Positions 34,456 to 42,462 of a stretch of DNA of 64,000 nucleotides are shown piece after piece. The notes beneath the pieces are model-generated. The model was given only the letters and a program-made list of their open reading frames with translations. It was not told the origin of the DNA and made no database searches. This DNA is from Niallia sp. FSL W8-0635 (GTDB taxonomy: Bacteria > Bacillota > Bacilli > Bacillales > Cytobacillaceae). The translations under genes and the position numbers were made by a program. Location of the stretch: NCBI RefSeq assembly GCF_038007965.1, contig NZ_JBBOYD010000001.1, positions 2,086,501 through 2,150,500 on the forward strand, written 5' to 3'. Within the stretch, counting starts at the first letter, position 1, and each line of letters opens with the position of its first letter.

Positions 34456-35153
34456 ATACTTTTACTGGACCATTCAAATTAATGATGAGAGAAATGAGCT
34501 TAACATTTTATATAAATGCAGCTATTACTTTTGTGCTCTTTGCTTTCTATAATATTTTAGGATTTATTGGTGTTGCAGACGCTGGATCCTTTATCTTATT
34601 CGGTCCTCTATTTATTGTCTTTCTCATCTATCCGTTTGCTAATTTTAGTGGATACAAATATATTCTTTCTCTAGGCGGTACTAGAAAACAATTTGTTTTT
34701 GCTTTGTATCTTACAGCATTCATTTATGGTGTTATTAGTGTCGTAGTCCTTAATCTATTTTATCTCATTACTAATCATATAAATGGGTCGATTAATCTTT
34801 TGCATTTAGCAGAACTCACAAAAAGCTCTAATTGGCTTGTATATGTATGGGTAGATTTTTGTTGGCTATTCTTTTTATTTAGTTTAGGGATGATTATAAA
34901 AACGATTTGGTTTAATTATGGGACGATTTTATCCCTTTCAGCAGCGACATTCCTTGTAGTTATCGGTACGATTGTAGTCGTTTTTGGAGATATGGGCTGG
35001 TTAACAGAATTGATTTTTACGAAACATCTCCAATTTGTTGCGATTTTGCTTGGAATAGCCATTGTCTTTCTTCTTTCAGCCTATTTATTAATGAAAAATG
35101 CCCCTTTAGAAAAAAGCAATCGTATGTTTATTAGACAAAAGAAAGCATTTTAA
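34452..35153 (+). CDS. ABC transporter membrane protein
   Basis: A 233-residue permease with six predicted membrane segments (about residues 17-36, 45-66, 85-110, 133-152, 160-180 and 195-214). LSLGGTRKQFVFALYL is the small cytoplasmic loop usual in this permease type. It starts inside the end of the ATPase gene, so the two are translationally coupled. It forms the membrane half of the transporter regulated by the GntR protein. A terminator follows. Confidence 0.88.
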   Translation: MNTFTGPFKLMMREMSLTFYINAAITFVLFAFYNILGFIGVADAGSFILFGPLFIVFLIYPFANFSGYKYILSLGGTRKQFVFALYLTAFIYGVISVVVLNLFYLITNHINGSINLLHLAELTKSSNWLVYVWVDFCWLFFLFSLGMIIKTIWFNYGTILSLSAATFLVVIGTIVVVFGDMGWLTELIFTKHLQFVAILLGIAIVFLLSAYLLMKNAPLEKSNRMFIRQKKAF

Positions 35154-35161
35154 TCATCATG

Positions 35162-35192
35162 AAAAGAGCCAAAAGAATTGGCTCTTTTATAT
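35162..35192 (+). terminator. Terminator of the GntR-ABC operon
   Basis: AAAAGAGCCA pairs with TGGCTCTTTT around a 7-base loop, followed by ATATTTAT. Confidence 0.85.
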
Positions 35193-35292
35193 TTATAGCA
35201 TGGATTTTCTTATAATAAATTCTCATTAATAATCTTTTTAACAGAAGGCATCTCAATAAGCTCTTCACCAAAAGTATAGACGCCCCTTTAGG

Positions 35293-35820
35293 TTATAGTT
35301 TTAATTCACCTTTTATCACTGTCAGAAATCGATTATTCCAAATTGCTTCATGATGATTAATAATATCCTCTGCACGTAAAACGGGACCATTAATCGTACT
35401 TTGGGTGTTTTGGAAAAGTAGATTATTTTGAAATCCCAAGCTATAGGCTGCTCGAATAGTAGTATCAAGACAAAACTCAGTTTGAGCACCAGCAAAAATA
35501 AGCTGTTTTATTTTCTTGCTTTTTAGATAATCCAAAAGTTCTGTTTGATAGAAAGCGTCCCATTTTGTTTTTCTGATTATCTTATCCTCAGAGGAAACCA
35601 ATAAAGTTTGATGAAGTTTCCAATCATCTTTTCCCTCAAAAAGTTCATCCTGTTCATTTGAATCTGTATGTTGGATAAAAATAACCTGAATATTTTTTTC
35701 GTGAGCTTGATTGATTAGTATATTGATATTTTGTACAATTTGATCCTTATTGAATAAACAGTATTGGGGATGGTTAAAGAAAATTTCTTGCATATCGATG
35801 ATAATAAGTGCTTGTCTCAT
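35293..35820 (-). CDS. Isochorismatase-like cysteine hydrolase
   Basis: A 175-residue cysteine hydrolase. MRQALIIIDMQEIFF contains the catalytic Asp; Lys is in IIRKTKWDAFYQT; and the nucleophile Cys is in LIFAGAQTEFCLDTTIRAAY. Relatives cleave amide bonds (nicotinamidase, N-carbamoyl hydrolases) or isochorismate. The start at 35820 follows AGGAAGTG; a longer in-frame ATG at 35886 has no site. No pathway neighbours are seen. Confidence 0.9.
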   Translation of the reverse strand: MRQALIIIDMQEIFFNHPQYCLFNKDQIVQNINILINQAHEKNIQVIFIQHTDSNEQDELFEGKDDWKLHQTLLVSSEDKIIRKTKWDAFYQTELLDYLKSKKIKQLIFAGAQTEFCLDTTIRAAYSLGFQNNLLFQNTQSTINGPVLRAEDIINHHEAIWNNRFLTVIKGELKL

Positions 35821-36043
35821 AAAATAACACTTCCTGTTTGTTTCTTTTAAAGTATAGCAGATGGAAAAGGAGCTAAACAAGGACATTTAAGAAAGATTCA
35901 AGGCTAATAAATTCAAAGCAATAGGTCCGTCTTCATATCCTCTTTGTTTAAAAGTCAGAATAAACGAGTTTTAGTGTTGAATATATGATAGAATAGACTA
36001 TAATCAAAAATGCGAACGTATATTCTTTTTAGGAGTGGCGTTA

Positions 36044-36517
36044 TTGAAGAATTCATATATTACTAGTGCACTAAATCAAATAGAAATAGCTTTAAAAACA
36101 ATAATCAAAATAATAGAGACATTAGAAGAGGCTGACTTACAGAAAAGGCCAGCAAGTAATAAACGTTCGATAGGTGAGCTATTAGAACATATTGCTGTAA
36201 TTTGTAAGGCTGATTTATTGATATTAAACGGTTCGATTCAAAAAGAGATGACGGAATACTATTCTAGTGTTTCATTAAAAAGTGTCAAGGATGTAAAAGA
36301 TGCTATTGCCTATAATTATGAAACATTAAAAGAAAGCTATAGCAATCTCACAGAAACAGAATTACAAGAAAGAACGACATCATATTGGGGAGCAACCTAT
36401 ACAAGGTATGAATGGCTATTAGAAATAGTCGCACATATCTATCATCATAGAGCTCAATTACATACACTGCTAGTTTACTGTTATGGAAAAGATGTAAATA
36501 TTTCATTATTTGAATAA
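36044..36517 (+). CDS. DinB superfamily protein
   Basis: A 157-residue helical bundle protein. GELLEHIAVICKADLL gives the first metal His, and EIVAHIYHHRAQLHTLL near the C-terminus gives the H-x(3)-HH-x(3)-H set typical of DinB. Function not defined. TTG at 36044 chosen because AGGAG ends eight bases upstream; GTG at 36035 overlaps that site. It is one of two intact DinB genes in the window, and is followed by a hydrolase remnant. Confidence 0.85.
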   Translation: MKNSYITSALNQIEIALKTIIKIIETLEEADLQKRPASNKRSIGELLEHIAVICKADLLILNGSIQKEMTEYYSSVSLKSVKDVKDAIAYNYETLKESYSNLTETELQERTTSYWGATYTRYEWLLEIVAHIYHHRAQLHTLLVYCYGKDVNISLFE

Positions 36518-36930
36518 GCTGTATCAATAGATACATATATTTTCTAGAGCAACATTTGCTGTTTTAGATAGAGCGGGCCATAATTTGCAGGTTGAACAAG
36601 CAAAGTTATTTACTTCTATTATCAATGAGTGGTTAGATAGAGTAGAAGAAGACATTAGCCTTACTCAGGAGAAGTAGACAATTGACTGGGTAAAAGACAT
36701 TATTCATTTTACAAGGTTTATGCCAATGAATAGTGTTTTTTTGTGCAATCATATGTTAATTGAGGGCTTTAATGAAGATTTATTAGACAACTTAGATTCA
36801 AAAAAATTAAAAAAGGGTAGAAAACTGATAATTATAAAAAAAAGGAAAAGAATAAATTTGTAGTAAAATGAATCATCTAAAGTGTACCACTCTTTAGTAT
36901 GTGACATATAATTTATGAAAAAGGTGATTT
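36518..36930. other. Spacer with gene remnants
   Basis: It holds the alpha/beta hydrolase remnant described separately. A second open stretch (about 36682-36862) reads IDWVKDIIHFTRFMPMNSVF and stays open for 60 codons without a start signal; it may be another decayed gene, with no recognised family. Confidence 0.4.
36537..36677 (+). pseudogene. C-terminal remnant of an alpha/beta hydrolase
   Basis: About 46 codons remain: FAVLDRAGHNLQVEQAKLF followed by NEWLDRVEE and a stop at 36675-36677. LDRAGHNLQ carries the catalytic His of the alpha/beta hydrolase fold, and the EQ-x-x-LF-x-x-I-x-EWLDRV ending is usual for the family. The nucleophile half is missing, so it is inactive. Confidence 0.65.
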
Positions 36931-37611
36931 ATTATAAAACATTTTTGGAAGCCATTCACATTTTTTGTGACGATCAGCCTCTTTATTCTATTTTTCCGCT
37001 ATACCGATATCTTACAGGCTATTCGTCAAGGGGAGATTGATTCTGTCACATCTGTATTTAAAGATAATATTACTTATGCACTTATAGTAAGTTTATTTAT
37101 AATGATTATTCAAAATAGCTTTACCGTTATCCCGTTAATATTAGTTATTACCCTAAATTTTTACTCGTTTGGCTTCTTTTATGGCTTTTTGTGGAGTTGG
37201 TTGTCAAGTGTGATAGCAGCAATGATTATCTTTCTTGCTATACGCTTTTGGTTTCAAGATTTCGTTCATAGCAAAGTCAAAAATCACCAAGATATGCTTG
37301 ATAAAATCGAACATAAAGGAATGAGATATGTAATCTATGGTAGGGTTTTTCCTTTCTTCCCGACTAGTATTTTAAATATCATTGCAGGAGTAAGCAATAT
37401 TTCTTTGCGTCCTTTTACCATTGGAACAGCGATAGGAAATTTCTTTTACTTTTTTGTCCTTGCATTAATTCCCTACGGTGTATTCTCCACAAATATTAAT
37501 CCACTCGCACTAATTGTTATTATTTTGCTGATTACTGGAATTTTTTATTATTTTAACAGAAAAAAGCCATCCTTTATGGAAAGAGTAAAGGAAATGAAGA
37601 AAAGAGCATAA
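36931..37611 (+). CDS. TVP38/TMEM64 (SNARE-associated/DedA-like) membrane protein
   Basis: A membrane protein of about 226 residues with several hydrophobic segments. YGFLWSWLSSVIAAMIIFLA and the signature YGRVFPFFPTSILNIIAGVS (about residues 135-155) identify the TVP38 family, which includes lipid scramblase-like proteins. The start is odd: the first standard codon is GTG at 36967, which would cut the N-terminal segment. AAGGTG (36921-36926) instead points to ATT at 36931 or ATA at 36934, giving IIKHFWKPFTFFV. A non-standard start is likely, or the start has mutated. The gene end is repeated beyond the sucrose operon. Confidence 0.85.
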   Translation: MIKHFWKPFTFFVTISLFILFFRYTDILQAIRQGEIDSVTSVFKDNITYALIVSLFIMIIQNSFTVIPLILVITLNFYSFGFFYGFLWSWLSSVIAAMIIFLAIRFWFQDFVHSKVKNHQDMLDKIEHKGMRYVIYGRVFPFFPTSILNIIAGVSNISLRPFTIGTAIGNFFYFFVLALIPYGVFSTNINPLALIVIILLITGIFYYFNRKKPSFMERVKEMKKRA

Positions 37612-37654
37612 TCAAATTTTCCGAAAGGTAGAATATCTACTTTTCGGTTTTTTT
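37600..37654 (+). repeat. Left copy of the direct repeat flanking the sucrose cassette (includes TVP38 gene end and terminator)
   Basis: AAAAGAGCATAATCAAATTT, then the hairpin CCGAAAGGTAGAATATCTAC-TTTTCGG with a T-run. The last codons of the TVP38 gene lie within it. The right copy is at 44050-44105 in the same orientation. Confidence 0.8.
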
Positions 37655-37655
37655 C
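37621..37655 (+). terminator. Terminator of the TVP38 gene
   Basis: CCGAAAGGTAGA / TCTACTTTTCGG is a near-perfect hairpin followed by eight T, ten bases after the stop. Confidence 0.85.
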
Positions 37656-37715
37656 ATCTCCGACTTTATAATTTAGAATAATATATTTGGAAAGAAAGTT
37701 TATACTTACTTTTTC

Positions 37716-37764
37716 TTGACAATCCATTAAAAAGAAATTATAGTAATTATGAAATCGATACCAT
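37716..37764 (+). promoter_or_regulatory. scrR promoter and operator
   Basis: TTGACA (37716-37721), 17-base spacer, TATAGT (37739-37744). The downstream ATGAAATCGATACCAT (37749-37764) is a palindrome around ATCGAT and matches the element at 38808-38823 at 14 of 16 bases. Both resemble LacI-family and cre operators. This one would repress scrR itself. Confidence 0.75.
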
Positions 37765-37784
37765 AGAAGAAAGGAATGCTTTTT

Positions 37785-38783
37785 ATGGCTACAATAAAGG
37801 ATGTGGCGAAAAAGGCAGGACTATCTGTTTCAACAGTTTCTCGATATTTAAATAATCATCCTTATATTTCCGACGATAAACGAGAAAAAATCAGAAAAGC
37901 AATGGTGGAGCTCAATTATACTCCTAGTTCTGTTGCAACTCAGTTGAGGTCGAAAAAGGGTACAATGATTGGCATTTTGGTATCTCGTATTACCAATCCA
38001 TTTTTTTCATATTTGGTTGACTCCATTGAGAGGCAAGTGAAACTACATGGATACAATGTTTTAATTATGCAAACTTATGATGATAAACATGCGGAGATCA
38101 AAATGTTGGAGATGCTAAAGCAGCAAGTCCTTGCAGGTCTAATCATGTGTTCAGTAGAAGGAGACCCTGCTGTTATTGAATCTTATCGAGAATTTGGACC
38201 AATCGTATTATGCAACGAACAAATTCCTAGTACAACGATACCACAAGTTTACACAAATCAAGAAAAGGCAACGTATGATGCTATTAACTTCTTAATTAAA
38301 AAAGGTTACCGCAAAATTAGTTACTGTACGGGAGGTAGCTTAACTCAAGGTGGACATGGGAATGCTCGTACCAGAGGATTTGAGAAAGCAATAACAGAAA
38401 ATCAATTGCAAATGAAAATAGATTGGATATTCAAACAGGTTCATACAATTAAAGATGGTCAGGAAATTGCGAAGAAAATTTTGGCTTTGCCTCCTGAAAA
38501 TCGACCAGATGCAATTTTTACAAGTAGCGATGAAGTTGCTAGTGGAATCCTCCAAATTATGATGGGAGCTGGAAAGAAGATTCCAGAAGATTTAGCAATC
38601 ATGGGTTTTGATAATCAACCATTTACCGCAATGTTAACAGTACCATTGACAACCATTTCACAACCAGTAGAAGCATTGGGAAAAGAAGCGACTAATTTGT
38701 TGATGGCACATCTTGATGGAATAAATTATCAAATTGATCATTCGGAATTAAATTTAGAACTAATTATCAGAGAATCTGTGTAA
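37785..38783 (+). CDS. scrR: LacI family regulator of sucrose genes
   Basis: A 332-residue LacI/GalR repressor. The N-terminal helix-turn-helix is ATIKDVAKKAGLSVSTVSRY with hinge helix LNYTPSSVATQLRSKK, then the sugar-binding core (about residues 60-330) with IGILVSRITNPFFSYLV and DLAIMGFDNQPFTAMLTVPL. The inducer in relatives is fructose or sucrose-6-phosphate. The start at 37785 has AAAGGA nine bases upstream. It is the first gene of the sucrose cassette. B. subtilis uses SacT-type antiterminators for sucrose instead, so this arrangement is more like that of lactobacilli and enterococci. Confidence 0.88.
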   Translation: MATIKDVAKKAGLSVSTVSRYLNNHPYISDDKREKIRKAMVELNYTPSSVATQLRSKKGTMIGILVSRITNPFFSYLVDSIERQVKLHGYNVLIMQTYDDKHAEIKMLEMLKQQVLAGLIMCSVEGDPAVIESYREFGPIVLCNEQIPSTTIPQVYTNQEKATYDAINFLIKKGYRKISYCTGGSLTQGGHGNARTRGFEKAITENQLQMKIDWIFKQVHTIKDGQEIAKKILALPPENRPDAIFTSSDEVASGILQIMMGAGKKIPEDLAIMGFDNQPFTAMLTVPLTTISQPVEALGKEATNLLMAHLDGINYQIDHSELNLELIIRESV

Positions 38784-38807
38784 ACAGATTCTTTTAAAAA
38801 CAGTGTT

Positions 38808-38823
38808 ATGGTATCGATATCAT
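38808..38823 (+). promoter_or_regulatory. Operator upstream of the glucosidase gene
   Basis: ATGGTATCGATATCAT is a near-perfect 16-bp palindrome matching the operator at 37749. It lies 20 bases before the first structural gene of the sucrose operon, as expected for ScrR control. Confidence 0.75.
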
Positions 38824-38843
38824 AAAAGGGGGAACGTGTAATA

Positions 38844-40571
38844 ATGGAAAATGCCTTTCAAAAAGATACACCAAAGATATTCATGGAAAAACCAATATGG
38901 TGGAAAGATGAAGTTGTTTATCAAATTTATCCAAAAAGTTTTTATGACAGTAACAATGATGGAATTGGTGATATCAAGGGGATAACTCAAAAATTAGATT
39001 ACTTAGAGAAACTTGGAATAACTATGCTTTGGATTTGTCCAATTTTCACCTCACCAATGGTTGATAACGGCTATGATATTTCTGATTATAAAGGTATTCA
39101 ACCGGAATTTGGCACAATGGCTGATTTTGATGAATTATTGACAGCCGCTAAAAAGAGGGGAATCAAAATTATTTTAGATTTAGTTGTGAATCACTCTTCT
39201 GATGAGCATGTATGGTTTCAATCTGCCCTAAATGATCCAACAAGCAAATATCGCAATTATTATATTTTTAAAAAAGGAAAAAATGCTAGTCCTCCAAACA
39301 ATTGGCGTTCAATCTTTGGTGGAAGCGTTTGGGAAAAAGTTCCGAATGAAGAAAATATGTATTATTTTCATACATTTGATAAAAAGCAGCCTGATCTTAA
39401 TTGGGAGAATCCAATTCTTCGTCAAGAAATTTATGACATGATAAATTGGTGGTTAGAGAAAGGTATTTCTGGGTTTCGAATTGATTCGATTACTTTCATT
39501 AAAAAGGACCAAGACTATGCAGATGTAACCCCAGATGGTGCGGACGGATTAGCTAGTGTAAAGCATAAAGGCCGGAATCGTCCTGGCATTAAAGATTTCT
39601 TGACTGAACTGAATCGTGAGACTTTCCAAAAATATGAATGTGTTTCGGTTGGAGAAGCTCCAGGAGTTACATATGAGGAATACGATCAATACATTGGTCA
39701 TAATGGCTATTTTAATATGATATTTGATTTTCATTATGCCGATATAGATGTAGAAAGTGGAAGTGAATGGTTTAGAAGAACTAATTGGCAAGTCAAGGAA
39801 CTTAAGGATCAAATTTTCAAAAGCCAAGAGGCAATTCAAAGAAACGGCTGGGGAGCCAATTTTCTGGAAAATCATGATCAGCCTCGCTCTATCTCAAAGT
39901 ATATCAATGATCCAAAATATCAAAATGACATTGGTGCTAAGGCATTAGGTACTTTGTTTTTCTTCCTAAGAGGAACACCTTTTATTTATCAAGGGCAAGA
40001 ACTGGGAATGAAGAATTTTATTCGGGAAACAATTGCTGATTTTAATGATGTATCTAGCCTTGATAATTATCAACGATCAATGTTAGAAGGCTTCACTAGT
40101 AAAGAGGCATTGGAGTTTGTCAACCAGCGTTCCCGTGATAATAGTCGAACACCTTTTCAATGGAATGCTAGTGAAACAGCAGGGTTTAGTGAGTCTACTT
40201 CACCATGGTTGAAAGTAGTTGGGGATCATAAGACAATAAATGCTGAGTTACAAATGGAACAGGAAGATTCAGTATTTTATTATTATAAAAAAATGATTCA
40301 ATTAAGAAATAGCTCAAAATATCGTGATACGTTGATTTATGGAGAGTTTGTTCCTGTTAATACCAATGATTACATTATTGCATATGAAAGAATAATAGAT
40401 ACGGAGACGATTCAAGTAGTAATTAATCTAAGAAATCAAGCTTCTTTTATCGATGGAATTAGTGGAGAGATTCTATTAAATAATTATTCAGAGATAACTT
40501 GTGAGAGAAACGGATTGAAATTACAACCATATCAAGCACTTGTGCTAAGAAAGGATAAAAATCATGAATAA
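38844..40571 (+). CDS. GH13 alpha-glucosidase (oligo-1,6-glucosidase/MalL type)
   Basis: A 575-residue cytoplasmic glycoside hydrolase of family 13, subfamily 31. The opening WWKDEVVYQIYPKSFYDSNN, DLVVNHSSDEHVWF, nucleophile in GFRIDSI, acid/base Glu in VSVGEAPG and third Asp in ENHDQPR are visible. It cleaves alpha-1,6 or related glucosidic bonds in short oligosaccharides, sucrose isomers (isomaltulose, trehalulose) or their phosphates. It sits between scrR and the PTS gene, with an 8-base overlap with the next gene. Its presence suggests that the cassette handles sucrose isomers as well as sucrose. Confidence 0.9.
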   Translation: MENAFQKDTPKIFMEKPIWWKDEVVYQIYPKSFYDSNNDGIGDIKGITQKLDYLEKLGITMLWICPIFTSPMVDNGYDISDYKGIQPEFGTMADFDELLTAAKKRGIKIILDLVVNHSSDEHVWFQSALNDPTSKYRNYYIFKKGKNASPPNNWRSIFGGSVWEKVPNEENMYYFHTFDKKQPDLNWENPILRQEIYDMINWWLEKGISGFRIDSITFIKKDQDYADVTPDGADGLASVKHKGRNRPGIKDFLTELNRETFQKYECVSVGEAPGVTYEEYDQYIGHNGYFNMIFDFHYADIDVESGSEWFRRTNWQVKELKDQIFKSQEAIQRNGWGANFLENHDQPRSISKYINDPKYQNDIGAKALGTLFFFLRGTPFIYQGQELGMKNFIRETIADFNDVSSLDNYQRSMLEGFTSKEALEFVNQRSRDNSRTPFQWNASETAGFSESTSPWLKVVGDHKTINAELQMEQEDSVFYYYKKMIQLRNSSKYRDTLIYGEFVPVNTNDYIIAYERIIDTETIQVVINLRNQASFIDGISGEILLNNYSEITCERNGLKLQPYQALVLRKDKNHE

Positions 40572-42462
40572 GGAACTGAATTACCAAGATATTGCCAAAA
40601 AAATTGTTGCTGTAGTCGGAGAAGATAATATCGTCTCCGCTACACACTGTGCTACTAGACTACGCTTACAAGTAAAAAATCGTAAAGCAATTGATGATTC
40701 ACGTGTTGAAGAAGTAGAACAGGTAAAGGGTGTATTTTATAATGCTGGGCAATACCAAATTATTTTAGGGACAGGGATTGTTAATAAAGTTTATGCAGAA
40801 ATGCAATCGCTTTATTCTTATAGAGAAAATTCAAAAGATGAAATGATTAAAGATGATTCTTCCAAGTTGCAGCGTGCTGTTCGTAATATTGCTGATATTT
40901 TTGTTCCCATTATCCCTATTTTAGGAGCGACCGGTCTATTCCTTGGGTTAAAGGGTGTTCTCTTTAATGAAACTGTATTAAACACAATGGGGTTATCACC
41001 AGAAACGATTCCTGCTTGGTTAACTGCAATGGTAACGGTTTTAACCGATACAGCATTTGGTTTTCTGACTGCCTTCATTTGCTGGTCTGCATTTAAAAAA
41101 GTGGGTGGACTACCGATTATTGGGTTTCTAATTGGGTTGATGTTAGTATCACCAGCTTTACCAAATGCTTACGCAGTTGCTGAAGGAACAGCAGACCCCA
41201 TTTTGGCTTTTGGCTTTATTCCTTTGGTAGGATATCAGGGTTCCATCTTAACCGCTTTGATTACAGGAATTATTGGCGCAACTCTTGAAAAGAAACTTCG
41301 AAAAGTAATGCCAAATTCGATGGATTTAATTTTTACACCATTCGTAGTCATCTTGGCTTCTGTTTTTATTGCATTATTTATCTTAGGTCCTTTAGTTCAT
41401 GGTTTTGAGTCACAAGCTGTCAAAGTAATTGAGATTTTTTTACACTTACCATTAGGAATTGGTGGGTTAATTATCGGTTTCCTCTATCCGATTGCTGTAA
41501 TGACAGGGATGCATCACATGTTTATCATGATTGAAACTTCTTTGATTGCTTCCACTGGATTTAATCCTTTGATTACTGTTTGTGCTATGTATGGATTTGC
41601 CAATGCTGCTGTTTGTTTAGCTATTGCTTTGCGAACTAAAAGTGCTTCGGTCAAGACGGCTGGTATTTCTGCGACTGTAACTCAATTATTAGGTGTCAGT
41701 GAGCCTGCATTATTTGGAGTTGTCATGAGGGCAGGTATGAAAGCAATTGGTGTTATGCTTGCAAGCTCAGCAATTGGTGGTATGGTACTATCGTTTTTGG
41801 GTATCCAAGCAAACAGCTACGGTTTAGCAGTGCTATTATCACCTTTAATGTATATATATAGTCCTTATCAAGTGACAACTTATTTATTAGTTGGAATTGG
41901 AACCGTTATCTTAGCATTTGTTTTGACCAACTTAATTGTTTTTAAGAAAGAAAAAGCAAAACCGAACTCAAAAAAATTATCAGGCACCAATGAAACTGCA
42001 CTCAACACAAGAGTATATGCACCAATTGAAGGAGAGATTGTTCCTATTACTGAAGTAAATGATAAAGTTTTTGCAAATAAGATGATGGGTGAAGGCTTTG
42101 CTGTTTTGCCAAGTAAAAAAGATATTACTGCCCCAATTAGCGGGGTAATTGAAATGATTGCTCCAACGAAACATGCCATTGGTATTCGTAGAGAAGATGG
42201 TTTGGAAGTATTAATTCATTTAGGAATTGATACAGTAGAATTAGAAGGAAAGCCTTTTGTACTTCACATAAAACAAGGGCAAAAAGTTAAACAAGGGGAA
42301 TCTATCGGCGAAATGAACATCGACCTAATTAAAGCAAAAGGTAAAGATCCTTCGGTAATGGTAGTGATAACTGAATCAAAGGAAACTATATCAAGCTTGG
42401 AATATAATTTTAATTATGTACTGCCCATTTTTGAAATTAAAAAAGGTGTAGAGAAAATATGA
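40564..42462 (+). CDS. scrA: PTS sucrose-type EIIBCA transporter
   Basis: A 632-residue phosphotransferase-system transporter. The EIIB domain (residues 1-85) has the phospho-Cys in SATHCATRLRLQ. The membrane EIIC domain (about 100-455) includes PIIPILGATGLFLGLKGVL and GMHHMFIMIETSLIA. The C-terminal glucose-type EIIA domain (about 480-632) has the phospho-His in EVLIHLGIDTVEL. It takes up and phosphorylates the sugar, giving sucrose-6-phosphate. It overlaps both neighbours by a few bases. Sucrose specificity is inferred from the following GH32 gene and ScrR-type regulator; trehalose or beta-glucoside would need other partners. Confidence 0.9.
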   Translation: MNKELNYQDIAKKIVAVVGEDNIVSATHCATRLRLQVKNRKAIDDSRVEEVEQVKGVFYNAGQYQIILGTGIVNKVYAEMQSLYSYRENSKDEMIKDDSSKLQRAVRNIADIFVPIIPILGATGLFLGLKGVLFNETVLNTMGLSPETIPAWLTAMVTVLTDTAFGFLTAFICWSAFKKVGGLPIIGFLIGLMLVSPALPNAYAVAEGTADPILAFGFIPLVGYQGSILTALITGIIGATLEKKLRKVMPNSMDLIFTPFVVILASVFIALFILGPLVHGFESQAVKVIEIFLHLPLGIGGLIIGFLYPIAVMTGMHHMFIMIETSLIASTGFNPLITVCAMYGFANAAVCLAIALRTKSASVKTAGISATVTQLLGVSEPALFGVVMRAGMKAIGVMLASSAIGGMVLSFLGIQANSYGLAVLLSPLMYIYSPYQVTTYLLVGIGTVILAFVLTNLIVFKKEKAKPNSKKLSGTNETALNTRVYAPIEGEIVPITEVNDKVFANKMMGEGFAVLPSKKDITAPISGVIEMIAPTKHAIGIRREDGLEVLIHLGIDTVELEGKPFVLHIKQGQKVKQGESIGEMNIDLIKAKGKDPSVMVVITESKETISSLEYNFNYVLPIFEIKKGVEKI

